NCBI RefSeq assembly: GCF_032854445.1
Contig: NC_088301.1
Location: 5,185,044 to 5,249,043 of the forward strand
DNA: 64,000 nucleotides
Direction: 5' to 3'
DNA from: Liolophura sinensis
Lineage: Eukaryota; Mollusca; Polyplacophora; Chitonida; Chitonidae
The notes beneath the pieces were generated by a model. The model worked only from the letters and a program-made list of their open reading frames with translations. It had not been told where the DNA came from and did not search any database. The translations under genes and the position numbers were made by a program. Below, piece by piece: positions 1-11,853 of this stretch (the stretch's first letter is position 1; every line of letters starts with the position of its first letter).

Positions 1-206
1 TCAACCCTATTGAACACCTGTGGGATACTCTGGATCGACACGTGCGTCAACTTCAGCCACCGCCACATACGCTTCATCAGCTCGCCGTTGCGTTACAGGA
101 GGAGTGGAGGGCCATTCCCCAGGAGAGAATCCGGCGTCTTATCCGTTCTTGTCCAAGGAGATGCCGTGCAGTGATTGCAGCTCGTGGTGGTTATACGAGA
201 TACTGA
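1..206 (+). CDS. Tc1/mariner-like transposase, C-terminal part
   Basis: Cut-and-paste transposase that would bind the element's terminal inverted repeats and insert at TA. Reading from base 3, the frame begins NPIEHLWDTLDRHVRQ and ends ARGGYTRY before TGA at 204-206. NPIE-LW is the hallmark around the third catalytic acid of the DDE domain (the E in NPIE), and RAIPQERIRRLI...RRCRAVIAARGG is the usual Tc1 C-terminus. About 67 residues are inside the window; the DNA-binding part and the first two catalytic aspartates lie to the left. This segment has no internal stop, so the copy may be fairly young, but its activity cannot be judged from the tail alone. Confidence 0.9.
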   Translation, partial: NPIEHLWDTLDRHVRQLQPPPHTLHQLAVALQEEWRAIPQERIRRLIRSCPRRCRAVIAARGGYTRY

Positions 207-402
207 GGAAGACGCCCCCTGGTGAGCAACTGGTGTCTGTGAGATGACTTTTGAAAAGACAGTTTTAAACATGACCATCTTGATTATTATTCTGCCAAAT
301 TTCTGACTTCTGTCTTCAATAAGAAAAAAGTTGTGCCGTCCTAAAACTAAATATTAAAATCTCTAAAATACGGGGGTTGCGTTTCTTTTTTGACAGAGTT
401 TA
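1..402 (+). mobile_element. Tc1/mariner-like DNA transposon, 3' end
   Basis: After the transposase stop there is about 170 bp of AT-rich sequence and then an inferred 3' terminal inverted repeat near 378-402 (GCGTTTCTTTTTTGACAG), ending at a TA (401-402). Its reverse complement matches the sequence beginning near 63945 (TATCAAAAAAAAAGAAACGCA), which supports the boundary. The sequence immediately to the right is a SINE-B copy starting partway in, so the transposon probably inserted into that SINE. Confidence 0.75.
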
Positions 403-490
403 TGTTGACCAGGGCTCATAATGTGTATGTACATATACTGCGTCTTCTTGTGGCAGGGCGAGTCCATCCCGCCAAAGTGCTGACGTCAGC
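403..490 (-). mobile_element. SINE-B fragment
   Basis: Matches the body of the copies at 6604-6935 and 22784-23200 (motifs TTCTTGTGGCAGG and CGAGTCCA, followed by CCAAAGTGC). The part equivalent to its 3' domain is missing on the left, where the transposon ends. Confidence 0.6.
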
Positions 491-895
491 AAGAAGTATA
501 ATATCTTTATGTGCACGATCTATCTCCAAGACGTTTGCTAGGGGTAATTTTTTAAAATTTATTTAATAAATATTTTCATGTTATTGTGGACAATTATTGA
601 GTCAGGCGACTACAAAGCATTTGGAGTAATTCTAGGCTTGCAGTGGCAACTGTTAAATTGAAATTTAAAGCACTGCATTTTGAAATCTAACTTTGACTAA
701 GCCACTGTGATATGGGGGGTGGGGGGAGGGATAGGGGGCAAGTAAGTTCTTAATATTTAAGCATTTACTTGAGTACTTTGGATAAAACCCTAACAATGGT
801 AAACTGACAGGATTCACTGGATACGCCTTACCATGTGCAAACCATACCGTCACTGCTCGGAATTATCAACATTTTGACATTCGAGTTTTCAGTAT

Positions 896-975
896 TTTTT
901 AAATTTATTAATTTATTTAATTGGTATTTTACGCTGTACTCAAGAATATGTCACTTACAAGACGGCAACATTGAT
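896..975 (-). mobile_element. SINE-A 3'-end fragment
   Basis: Reverse-oriented 3' end: an ATTTATTTAATTGG tail, then TTTTACGCTGTACTCAAGAATATGTCACTT, given here as the known 3'-domain motif with a few substitutions. It stops where the 15-bp tandem array begins. Confidence 0.65.
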
Positions 976-994
976 ATTGGTAAATCTGAATCTA

Positions 995-1168
995 AAACAA
1001 AAGCCCTGCAGTCAATAGCCATGCGGACAAAAGCCCAGCGGACAATAGCCATGCGGACAAAGGCCCAGCAAACAAAAGCCCAGCGGACAATAGCCATGCG
1101 GACAAAAGCCCAGCAAACAAAAGCACAGCGGACAATAGCCATGCGGACAAAAGACCAACGGACAAACC
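995..1168. repeat. 15-bp minisatellite
   Basis: About eleven units of 15 bp in alternating forms (GCGGACAAAAGCCCA, GCGGACAATAGCCAT, GCAAACAAAAGCCCA). Because 15 is divisible by three, it produces long open frames on both strands that read as simple periodic peptides; I do not regard these as genes. Confidence 0.9.
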
Positions 1169-1348
1169 ACCCGGCATACATATATACCTAATAGTCTAAA
1201 CATAATGTTAAATATTTGTTGACGAGAGGTCTTATAACGTGACTTCGTTTGCCATCTAAAAAATTTGTCATCGAAACGCATACTAGTCAGGCACTCGGTT
1301 CAACAGTTTTCCTCTCATAAACGCTGTATACATGCCTTTTCAAATGAG

Positions 1349-1412
1349 TACGATCTGCCAGCAACCTGCGGATGGTCGTGGGTTTCCCCTGGGCTCTGCC
1401 CGGTTTCCACAC
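1349..1412 (+). mobile_element. SINE-A body fragment
   Basis: GCCAGCAACCTGCGGATGG followed by a CCTGGGCTCTGCCCGG stretch matches the middle of SINE-A. Head and tail are both missing. Confidence 0.65.
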
Positions 1413-2640
1413 CGGCTGTTAGCAAGCATCTAACTTACTCAAATTGGAAGATTTCTCATATAATCAGTATTACAAGAATTTAGCAGAAATTTTTTTAACG
1501 ACTTATAAAAGTTCAAGAAAATGTCGGGTAAAATCCGTGTAGGTAGATGGTAAATTTGCTGTAATATGACGGTGGTAAGGCTGCTTTCATCTCTGTAGGC
1601 TGATATTTAGCAGTGAGCTGATATTTAACAGTAAAAGAAGCAATAATTGTAACGAAATCAGTGATATTTACGTTAAATCAGAACCATTATATATTAATTA
1701 CATATAATTAATAGGCCTATATAATTTTCGTAAATTATAAATGTACATGCATATATTATTTCCCAAAATACGGAAAAATGAATATTGGCTACGTGTGTTT
1801 AAACATTCAGCATTTTGAAAGAGCAAAATAGGCACAGTTAATTTCTTTTGTTTTCTCAAGTTAATACCACCCCTGCTACAGGTATTTGGAATCAACCATT
1901 TTCTTTAGAGGTGTTAGGTTATATCACGTAAAACAATTTTCCCGGGATAGGAAAAATATATATATACACAAGCTGCATAACAGCAATTGTTTACCATATT
2001 TGTAGACTTTACTTTTCAGATTAGATTGGGAAGGATGTCGAGCATTCTGAATAACCTTGAGAGATAATGGTTCCTTTCGATCTCGCGCCCAGCAAAATGA
2101 GGACTTCCTAAAAAAAACTGTTAGCTTTCACGGAATTTGAACGAGTCAGTAGGAGTTCTGCTGATTGCAAACACGTATTAAAATGTAAATCCTCACTTGA
2201 GGGAGAAGGTTCCAAGTTTTCTCAAATAAGCTATCAACGTATGTCCTTCACATATACTCTTAAAACTGATCGATGGGCTTTTGTCCATCAGGTTTTTTGT
2301 CCCACGGGGCTTTTAAGCTAATAGAAATGTACGAACCTGTAAGGTGACTGACATTTCTTCCGGTAAACGTAAACATTATGACATTTTCGTAATTATATAA
2401 AAAAAGATACCTCCATTCTGTATTATTCGTTTTTCTCAAGTAAAGTGCAACGTGTCTTTATTAAGATGTTTAAACTGAATCAATTACTGGCCAGTTCATA
2501 TGCAGTACAGAAGTGTATCCACCCTTGACAGCACAGCGTTCTTTCCTTTTCGGCTACGAGGCATGTACCTGATATATAATAATGATAGAAAGTCTGTACT
2601 TGTCTCACAAGGAGACAAATAATGTACAAACTTATAAACT
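1413..2640. other. AT-rich stretch without recognised gene
   Basis: Non-repetitive AT-rich sequence. The only recognised item is 2266-2322, where GGACAAAAGCCCA and related phrases (on the minus strand) recall the 15-bp minisatellite at 995-1168. Confidence 0.5.
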
Positions 2641-2953
2641 ACAACAACGTTGCGGGCGCTAAAACTTTCGAGGTGGGCTCTACAGCTACGAGGAGGACGC
2701 TAAAACCAATAGACTGGCGGCACAACTGCTACAAAGGCGAACGCTACAAGCAATAGGCGGTCTGAACTGCTATATTATATGTAGGCGGGCGTTTTAACCT
2801 GCAGGCGGGCCTCACAGCTGGTATACAGGATGACGCTACAACCAGCAGGATGGCGTCACAACTGGTACAGAGAATGACGCCACCACCATCAGGCGGGCAT
2901 CACAACTGTTATACAAGATAACGCTACCACCAGCAGGCGGGCGAAACAACTGT
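2641..2953. repeat. degenerate 44-bp tandem array, block 1
   Basis: Diverged units built on GCTACAACCAGCAGGCGGGC and CACAACTGGTATACAGGATG, period about 44 bp. The same unit recurs at 3274-3413, so one array has probably been split by the intervening 320 bp. Confidence 0.75.
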
Positions 2954-2961
2954 TATTATTG

Positions 2962-3069
2962 GTTACATGGTTACTCAGTGATACGATACAGAATATATTA
3001 TGTCAGTAGCCTTCATATTGTGCGAGGCGTCAGCATACCCCGTATCCTATCACTGAGTAGCCATGTAAC
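2962..3069. repeat. inverted repeat, 28-bp arms
   Basis: Arms 2962-2989 and 3042-3069 are reverse complements at 26 of 28 positions (core CACTGAGTA), around a 52-bp loop. It could be the ends of a small foldback element. Confidence 0.75.
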
Positions 3070-3273
3070 GAATTTATCCTCCAAAGGACCCATCCATTCA
3101 ATGCAGACACCGATGTATAGATTCATCGCTTCAGCGATGTGACCATTGTATTTACAACCTAATGTAGGGAGATAACCTACTCAGCGGACACATTAACGTC
3201 TGCAGGATTCGAGAATATATTTGTACCCCACGTGACCAATGTCCAATGAAAAGCGGCGTATTTTGTGTGATGC

Positions 3274-3413
3274 GGGATAAATAGGATGGCGCTACAACCA
3301 ATACGCGGGTGAAACAACTGGTATATAGGATGATGCTACAACCAATAGGCGGGTGAAACAACTGGTATATAGGATGATGCTACAGCCAATAGGCTGGCGA
3401 AACAACTGGTATA
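3274..3413. repeat. 44-bp tandem array, block 2
   Basis: About three cleaner units (GCTACAACCAATAGGCGGGT, then AAACAACTGGTATATAGGAT) of the repeat seen at 2641-2953. Confidence 0.8.
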
Positions 3414-3675
3414 TATCTCCCTTCAGTGGCATTTATAAGTTGTGTTGGATAACATAACTAATAAATGGATCACAACTTCTTCAATGAGCGACGTTTCGGT
3501 CTAGGTACTAATACCGTTATCAAGCATAATGATGATGATATCATATGGAAAAAAAACATCTTACCTTCATCGCCAGGTACCTGACAGATTACATTGTGAA
3601 TTTCACCTGTATCCATCAATCAAATCTTTTATATACTTTTTGCAGCCTTTTATTTAGTTTTATTCGTTGCACACA

Positions 3676-3755
3676 TTTTTATTTATTTGATTCGTGCTTT
3701 ACGCCGTAGTCAGAAATGTTTCGCTTATACGACGACAGCCAGCATTATGGTGGGA
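3676..3755 (-). mobile_element. SINE-A 3'-end fragment
   Basis: TTTATTTGATTCGTG, then TTTACGCCGTAGTCAGAAATG and CAGCATTATGGTGGGA: the SINE-A 3' end in reverse orientation, diverged and truncated. Confidence 0.7.
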
Positions 3756-4407
3756 TACAGCATTTAAAGTACCGAGGACAGTAAATAGACAGATGCCGCA
3801 AAACAATTATATGAATAAATTATTAATGTACAAAATGAACGATTTGCTTAGTATTTTAGTACTATTTTAGTCATAGTACTAAGGTTTAAACATAGATCAT
3901 TTATTGATCAGATACGAAATGTGCCACAATCAATCAGTCGATCAGATGAATTTATTATGATATTTTTATTTAATGAGAGCGGTTTTGCATATTGCGGCAA
4001 CACTAACACTGATCCACTGATCCAGTTGCTAGAGAGCTTTTACGTGCATACACTAATTGTGTTCCCGACCACCTTTTAACATTGCGTAAACTTTATGGCA
4101 GTGTTAGTATAAGTACTGCCCTAGGTATAATTTGGCATTTGAAAAGACATTCATATGTGGTTGACAAGGTCTTCCTTAATATAAATATCCTGTTAACTCG
4201 AGAATGCAGCAAGGCTACATAACATTCGAAAATTCCAATATAGGCGACCAGTTTTAGCTTAGTCCGCATTTGATACCTCTCATAGTGTGCTATTTTCAAT
4301 TTCTAGTTTTGTGTGGGACAGACACGCAGTTATCCATTTTGGTTAGGTTCAGTTGCGACTTGAGTGGCTTTCGATCAAAGATTTTACTAAAAACATGCCG
4401 GATCTGC
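3756..4407. other. stretch without recognised feature
   Basis: AT-rich, no repeat or homology that I recognise. A 68-codon minus-strand open frame (4093-4299) has no recognisable domain. Confidence 0.4.
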
Positions 4408-4591
4408 AAATCATGATCACTTAGCCTCACAGATCATGATCACTTAGCCTCACAGATCATGATCACTTAGCCTCACAAATCATGATCAGTTAGTCTCACA
4501 GATCATGATCACTTAGCCTCACATATCATGATCAGTTAGTCTCACAGATCATGATCACTTAGCCTCACAGATCATGATCACGTAGCCTCAC
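4408..4591. repeat. 23-bp minisatellite with palindromic core
   Basis: Eight head-to-tail units of exactly 23 bp (ATCATGATCACTTAGCCTCAC core). Each has the palindromes ATCATGAT and TGATCA. Units 4 and 6 share variants (CAGTTAGTC), which suggests a two-unit duplication during growth. Confidence 0.95.
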
Positions 4592-5151
4592 TGTTCATTA
4601 ACATCTGTGTGAAATGTATAACTAATTTCAGGAGAGCGCGCGAGCCTGTCTGACTTTACTGCCATGTAATGAAGAATTCCAGTCTTTGAGCGATGGTTCT
4701 TTGATACCATGAATTTCTAGCAGGTGGGCGCTGTTGTCTCACGGGGGTGTTTTATGGAAATTATACACTACTAATCACTCCTTTTTTTAATTAAATTGAA
4801 ATGATACCGTTATTCCCTGCTTTCTGATATGTACTTCTCACAAAAGTAAAACAATTGGAGAAGGAACTTAAGATGTTGGGGTCTTCCACGCATCAAAACG
4901 TGCTATTCCGCTTCCATTTATACAGAACAGATATGATCCTTCTCCGCCTTATAGCCTCTGGAAATTTGAATATTACTTTTCAGCCTGCAGGACATAGAAT
5001 CAACGTATTTAAGCGTTTCCTAATGTCATATATTTCAAAATTTGTGTTCAACTATATCGCTATAAAAAAGTTCACGATAATCCTTATAAAAAGTAAATAT
5101 ACACAATCCAAGAGTATTTAACATTGATCTAGTTATGTGCTTAGAACCAAT

Positions 5152-5208
5152 GAATGAGTATCGCTTTACGCCACGTCGGCCATATTTCAGCCATAGTGTT
5201 GCGATAGG
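5152..5208. mobile_element. possible SINE-G fragment
   Basis: TTTACGCCACGTCGGCCATATTTCAGCCATAGTG resembles the 3' part of another common invertebrate SINE type; a related piece is at 57738-57783 (TTAACGCCACGTCGACAATAT). The match is short and the family is not certain. Confidence 0.35.
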
Positions 5209-6603
5209 TGTTGAAAAATAACATGGACAAGCGTGTAAATTGCTTTCTCTTTTCATGTATAAAATATCACGTAGAACAGTCCCTTGTGCATATAACACTA
5301 ACTTTTCCAGACAATTCCGAAATGTTCTTCCAGGGGCAAAAAAGGCTTGTATTATGTCTGGGCCGACAGGTGGAAAATTTCGCGAAGTTCATTATTTTCT
5401 ACCCATTGCCATTATTTTACAAGAAAGTAAGATAGAATTTCTAAGGATTTGATAATTTTGTAGTCTTCATTATGTATGCTGTGTATATCACATGTGATTT
5501 GAGGGTCATATTAATGGGTTGGTTGCTGCCCTGTGTAAAATAGGCACAAAGAAGGAGTGAAATCTGGATATCTTAATCATAATTTCACTTGTCATCGAGT
5601 CATGTATCATTACTCATGCTCAGGCGTTAACCCTTACTTATGTCAATAATGACACATACTTAGCAATATTTATTTGATGCAAAAGAAAAAAAAACAATCA
5701 AAACAATTTGTTACAAGCTTTCCTTTGTGCTTTCTATTGCTCCAGCTGTTTGAAGGCGAGTACAAAAAAGCTACGCCCTGTTTAAACCCACTTGTCAATA
5801 AAGACAGCTTACCTCGTTTCTCAGATTTGTCAGACGCGATTGAGTTGAAATTTTCTTCTTCGTGGAACAACACTGGTATAGCCTAATGCATCTTACATAT
5901 GAGAAGTGTACATCCAACGATTATGGAATTAAAAATATTCCTCAGCTTTAAACATTTGTGTCTAAAAATAGTTAGGCCGCATCAGTCGATGTTCCTTTTA
6001 TTGTGGTACAAAAAGGCATTTTTATACATGCATGGATAGTATGTAAAGGTTATTGTCTCGAACGATGATGGAGTTGTGCATTTGAGCCCTTTTATGCTTT
6101 TTTCTTCAAAATGTCTATTTCACCGTCAAGGCAACTAGTTTGACCACCACCTGGCTCTCGTGTGGGAAATATTATCCGGTAATAATACAAGAATAGGGCT
6201 AGATAAATTCGCCTGAAGCGTAGTGAAGGTAAGCGTTCGAACCCCTGTGTACCTCCTGTGTATCTCTTGTGTACCTCGTGTCTCCTCCTTGATGAAAGAT
6301 GCATGACCAGCGTTGTTTATAAATATTACCACCTTGACAATATTAATACAGAAAGGTCGCTATAATTACAGTTATTGTATGGCTCTGACATTCAATGGCG
6401 TCGATGACCAACTGGCAAAACAGACTCTGGCGAACTGGGTTCAGTATACCCCTTTTCTACTTCAGCTTGCGAGGGTCAGGAAGGTTGTTAGGTACATTGT
6501 ATCTTATGAAGTGTGGTGGTTTTCTCTGGGCTCTTGGAGTCTTCCTCAATTCATCAACATTACCACCGTCATATAGATGAAACATTCGTGTGTATGTATA
6601 CAT
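5209..6603. other. stretch without recognised gene
   Basis: Several overlapping open frames of 65-88 codons exist on both strands but none shows a domain, splice context or signal peptide that I trust. No repeat longer than a few tens of bases was noticed. Confidence 0.4.
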
Positions 6604-6935
6604 GGTGTTTAACTTTTTACATAACAATTTTTCAGTCATATCAAGACGAGGGTTCATAAGGCGTGTATACATACACTGTGTCTTCTTGTGGCAGGATGAG
6701 TCCACGCCGCTAAAGTTCGGCCGCCACTCAAGCATCATGTTGAAGACAATAGACATGACACCCCACCCAGTCCCATTACACTAGCACCAACTGTTTTCTT
6801 TCCTTGCTCTAACCTCTGGGTGTTGAGCGCCAAGAAAGACACCAACAAACACCGTTTTTAAAGTCTTTGGTATGACCCGTCCCGACATCACGCCGGAGGC
6901 TTTAACCATTAGACCAGGCAAGCGGTGGTGAAACC
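6604..6935 (-). mobile_element. SINE-B, near full length
   Basis: tRNA-derived SINE in reverse orientation. On the minus strand the head carries TGGTCTAATGG, which fits the polymerase III A-box pattern. The middle carries CAAAGACTTTAAAAACGG and the CCTGCCACAAGAAGACAC block. The 3' end contains ATATGACTGAAAAATTG, the domain shared with SINE-C. No clear target-site duplication was found. Confidence 0.8.
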
Positions 6936-8915
6936 TTCGTCAGCACGGCTTGAAACACCAATCAACAAGAAAGCTAGAAGCCACTCCCTCGCGCAAAACT
7001 CCACCACAGATAAATGTACAAATACCCTTCTACTGACAATGGGACATATATGATTAAAGACGTAGGGTATAGAGAGTAAAACCAGAGCTGAGATGACAGT
7101 GTGATAGCTGGCAAATGATCACACGTAACCAGTTAAATAAGGCTTCTTGTCAATTTATCTCAGATTATCCCAGATTTTGTGAACAAAAGTGTATTTGAGT
7201 CGTGTCTCGCTATGGTGAGATAAAAGAATAAAATAATAAAAATGAATGAGAAAAAGAAAAACAAATACTTAAGAAATTCCTGAACCCGGATCTGGTCCGA
7301 ACCATCACCAAACTGTGATGGCTTGGTACTTTCTCCATGGTTACACTCTGCAAAAAATTTCATCAAATCTTCTTCACGTCATCTGGAAATGATGAAGAAT
7401 CGCTTTAAATGAATTAATCAGTAATGGATCAGTACGAAAATGAAATGTATTTTGTGTACAAATTTCATCCAATTCTTTGCATTACTTTCAACCTTAGTTA
7501 CTGACAGACATTTGATAATGGTGGAGAATCGTTTAAAAATTTGTTGGTTCCGGATTATCAAAAGTTAGTGGATTGGTGGAAATTTTATTCAAATCCGACC
7601 AAAACGTCTTCCGTAAAATTGCTAACAGACAATCATACGAACCTCCTTTGGTGGCGATAATAGAAAAGCATGTGACACTGTCAGAATCAGACATCTCCAT
7701 GCCTTGGGCGTTTGTGTATGTGTCATGTCAGCTGCAAGGGATAATGATTATCGACTGTTGCTAATCCCGTTAAACACATCAACGCCTTAAATAATATTTC
7801 ATTTCAACCGGAAGTGTATACTGAACCAGGCAGTTTTCCGCTGTTCAAATGGAATAATGTAACGAGGGCGGGAATCTGACAAAGTGAATTGATGTACAAT
7901 AAGCAGTTGAGCTGTAAATATTGATGACACGTCACGAGGCGGTTGTATTTGAAGGTGACATTAAACATTCAGCAAGCTGTTATTACTTGGACAAGCCCCT
8001 TGAAGGCTCTCCTGAGTATGGTGTCCAAGTCGCTAGGAGACTGTTTAGGTGCTAGGTGGAAAGTTTCTAATCCCTTCTAGCGTAGAATATCCACGGCATA
8101 TACTGCACGGAGTGGAGACATTGTGTAACGGGAAATCAAGGTACGTGTATAGTTCATCCTATTCTCCACTTGGGAGCGTATGTATATATCAGTGCCAAAT
8201 TGTTTTAATCATTCTGTACGAACTATATGTCATAGATGTGAGAAAGCAATGATGCTTGACACAGTTTATGACAAGTTTAGCTTGGAGCTTAATTTTGTAT
8301 ATTATTGTCTAGGTTCTTTATTGCATGAAGTCAAGTTCTATTCTTCCACATACTTGTAATTCATTTGCTTAGAAAATGTATAAACCAATTGTTTACAAAC
8401 CCATCTATTCTTACACTATCTAATCCACTGACTTAAAAAATTACTTTTTAATTCAGTAACTAATCCGCTGGTCTATGCACAAAACCTCAGTGAATTTATT
8501 CGGTGTGAGACGAGAAGAAGTGGGTTTAACCGCAGTTTATCCAGTGTTGCCAAATCCAGCGTGGTGCTTTCAGCCCTTTTAAAAAATCTTAATGCACCCT
8601 AAAAACAAATCTGTTAAATTAAACATAGTATTGTGTTTATCTCATTGCAACATAATTCTGTGTTATGGACCACAAAACACTGCGTAACACCAGCCAAAGT
8701 GTTATCGCCTAACAATAAAACAAGTCTGTCATATGTAACATGATAGTTTATAATACATATACTAACGCATTATATAATGCCATCAAACATGGATTTAAAC
8801 GGCCTGAACTGTATCAGATACAGCATTTTGGGATATATGAAATAGCATCATTTGCAACACATACAGAATTCGGCGTGTAAAAGGTGTGACTCTGGTGTAA
8901 TCCTGTCTTTCTGGA
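6936..8915. other. stretch without recognised gene
   Basis: AT-rich unique-looking sequence with small open frames only. Nothing I can name. Confidence 0.4.
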
Positions 8916-8917
8916 CA

Positions 8918-9199
8918 TATAGTTGGTGTGACTGGAGTCTAGTTAAGACTTTGAGAATGCATAATTTGTGTGACTGGAATCTAATTAAAACTTTCGGAAT
9001 GTACAATTCGTGTGATTGGAGTCTAATTAAGATTCTCGGGGTGTATAATTGGTGTGATTAATTAAGACTTTCGGGAGATATAATTGGTGTCATTGGAGTC
9101 TACTTACAACATTGGGGATGGATAACTAGTATAAATGAACTCTAATTATGAATTTATGGTCGTATAATCGGTGTGACAGGAGTCTAATCTCAGGCGAGT
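8918..9199. repeat. degenerate ~42-bp tandem array
   Basis: Six to seven units built on GTGTGACTGGAGTCTAATTA and AGACTTTCGG, with indels in later units. Confidence 0.85.
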
Positions 9200-9847
9200 T
9201 AAACACTTCACACTGTCATTTGCGTTAAACATTAAATGACAAATTTTTATTCTATCCGCATACTATTTTCCTGGAATTAAATGCAGAAATTTTCAATGTT
9301 TGTACACGTCAAGTGTTCACTTCTTCGGCGGGTGCCTGTTTTATGGGTGACATAAACCAAAGGTCCACGGAGTTAAAAGCTATTATAGGAAATATCTGAC
9401 ACTATTCTATCGAATTATATTAATAGTAGTCCGAATAGAGAAGACAACTTCACATACAGCCGAGTTTTTACGTAAAACATGAGTGCCCAGTTGCATCCGG
9501 TGTTTGCTAATCCCTGTTCTGAAATTGAGGCACCTTTGGTTGGACAGCTGGGTATACGAGGCAGTTCAAGATTAATCACTGTCACAACCTCATAGTCACG
9601 ATAACCTTAAGTGATTTCAAACATTTCGCAATCATAGAATATATAGAATCGTTGCTGACTGGCTGGTGTGAGAGATAATCAAGTCCAGGCTATCACTAAT
9701 CTATGAATTTTGTGTACCGCATGACTCATTTATTTAAGCCTGATCACGACTGCATGAATTAAGCTAGAAAGTTACATCTCTACTGCAAATCAACGGCGAT
9801 TCTATAACTTGTGTAAGTTAAAGAAAGGACGATAGCGTTAGGAAATA

Positions 9848-10024
9848 CGTGGTTCGCCCTAGGCGGTTTTTTCGGAGGGGTTCCCCTATAGCCGGTATCC
9901 TTTGGACAGGTTTCTCTGGGCGGATTTTCCTGAACAGTTTCCTGTGGGCGGTTTCCCCTAAGCGGTTTCATCTGGGCGGTTCTCCTAGTCGTTTCCTCTG
10001 GGTGGTTTCGTCTAGGTGGATTCC
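9848..10024. repeat. degenerate ~19-bp tandem array
   Basis: Recurring TCTGGGCGGTTTCC-type units, strongly diverged. It creates opposed 73- and 100-codon open frames rich in Pro and Arg, which I read as repeat artefacts. Confidence 0.7.
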
Positions 10025-10943
10025 TCATCATAATAACCCTGACCAACGTCGTGTAAGAGATATCTTTTGAAATTCGTAACAATTGTTGATCAAGTAAATA
10101 AATAAATAAATTTAAAAATTTTTTCCACTTTATTTAGCAAGCAGCTCTATTTGTAATCTGTTATCTCGTAAAATACAAGTAGCCGGAGTAGATAACAGTT
10201 TGTCTGAAGCTATGATATAGTTGTGTTTAACATTAAACCATAAAATTGTATTCTATCCGCTTACCTTCATTCTGCACTTATTCTGCATCTTGTGTTGCTC
10301 ACACCTGACAGTAATCACGTGTCGGTACAGGTAAATAAGAATGATTAAATGTTAAGTGTCCGTTAGACGATATACATGGGGCTGTTCAAAGTCGTTAACA
10401 CACATTCCTTAGACAAGATGCTACAGGTGGAATGAAACTGATGGAATTACTGACTGATTCATGTTTAACAGAGTAGTGAGGAATATTTCGGAGTAGTGTC
10501 CCCACGAACAACCTGCGAGGAAGCCGTTTGAATGAGAAAGAAACGTTTGAATGAGAAAGAAACGTTTGCATGAATGATTATCGATTTATAGACATGCTCA
10601 ATTTTTACAGCCATATCATACGTGTGTTTCACATCTATCCGCGGTAATATGTCCACGTGTCTTTGTTTTGAAATCCATGTGAATCAGCATGACTGAATGA
10701 CCTAACTATACAGAAAACGAAAGGCAAGTTGAGCTAAAAATACATACAAAACGGCATACTACAGTCGATGATATCTAAACAGCGATGATAACAAGACAGA
10801 TAACCAACGAAGTACAGCCGTATAAATTTTGCCCCGTGACAGTTTTTTTTAAGTCTGGCCCTTTTCATATCTAATCTAGACATTCATATAACAAATCTGG
10901 ACCTATTAAACAACGTGCTCATCCTTCATTTTTTTGTTACCAT
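10025..10943. other. stretch without recognised gene
   Basis: Contains an AAATAAATAAAT run (10096-10110) that could be a decayed SINE tail and a 20-bp duplication (GTTTGAATGAGAAAGAAAC, 10526-10566). No gene recognised. Confidence 0.4.
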
Positions 10944-11262
10944 GCCTCCGGACAGAAGAGTGAAGGAGCACTGATTGGGTAATACTGCCTCACAGACATT
11001 TTAGGTTGTTGATGCACAATAAACTTCTGCACAGTTAGTTTGCACCTAATTAAAATATATCAGAAGTTTGTCTGTTTTGCATAGAACTATTGAAAACGTT
11101 TTTACCTAGTACCCCCCCTGGAGGTTACCAAGGTAACACAATGCTATGACGTCACTTACAGCAACCACAGCTCAAGAAAATGGTGGTCATGCTAGGTTGA
11201 TTTTTTGGGTATGTTTTAGAGAAAAGTGCTAGCTGCATTTAGTGGTATGGAATCTGAATCGA
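10944..11262 (+). repeat. dispersed repeat D, copy 1
   Basis: One of three copies of an unnamed interspersed repeat (others at 16195-16625 minus and 29464-29930 plus). Shared blocks include CACTGATTGGGTA, AAAATATATCAGAA, CTGGAGGTTACCAAGGTAAC and GTCATGCTAGGTTGA. No open frame and no tRNA-like boxes seen; a non-autonomous DNA element is the simplest guess. It ends about 590 bp before the start codon of receptor copy 1. Confidence 0.75.
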
Positions 11263-11853
11263 TTACCCATACTGTTTACAGCGCATGCGTCGCTCCCCAC
11301 GTTCGCTTTACATCGCTGCCATCACTAGACAAGGCTGACCTTTGGAGCCTCGTGGGTTCGTTTAGATTTAGTCTCATCACAGGTGTCCTTGTGTGGACCT
11401 GTAATAAATATTCATCAAAAACTGTGTCAGGTGATCATTAAAATCATGTTGAACATACCTTAGATAAAGAGAATGCATGCAATGCGCGTCAAGTATTTAT
11501 AGAAACAAAAGTTGATATGGAGATTTTGTATTTTCTGACATCACTTCCTGTCTCATCATTAAGACCACAATGATCTTGGCGTTATTACGTATTTCTGTAC
11601 AAAATTTGAGAGTGGTGTTTATGATATAACGTGAGCGTAGAGAGCGGAACATGCGCTGTAAGGATTATATCGATTACCTACTATCTGGTCGTGATAAATC
11701 ATTTAGGTATGGTTTTACGTTTTCTGGCAAAGCGAGCATTTCCGAGACATCCCTGACTCCCATTGGTTACTACACCATCTTTTTTTCTATTTATTAAGAA
11801 AACGCCCTTTCAGTGGCATCAGCGAGCACTTGCTTCTGGAGTTTCAAGGTGCC

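Noticed and set aside
951-1281. Open frames on both strands around 1 kb
   Set aside because: Periodic peptides produced by the 15-bp minisatellite.
2962-3069. 28-bp inverted repeat as a transcription terminator
   Set aside because: Eukaryotic context, a 52-bp loop and no adjacent gene make a foldback or element end more likely.
4408-4591. Regular 23-bp repeats as a CRISPR array
   Set aside because: Units are directly abutting with no spacers, and the surrounding DNA is animal-like.
9780-10082. 100-codon Pro/Arg-rich minus-strand frame as a gene
   Set aside because: It coincides with the degenerate 19-bp tandem array.
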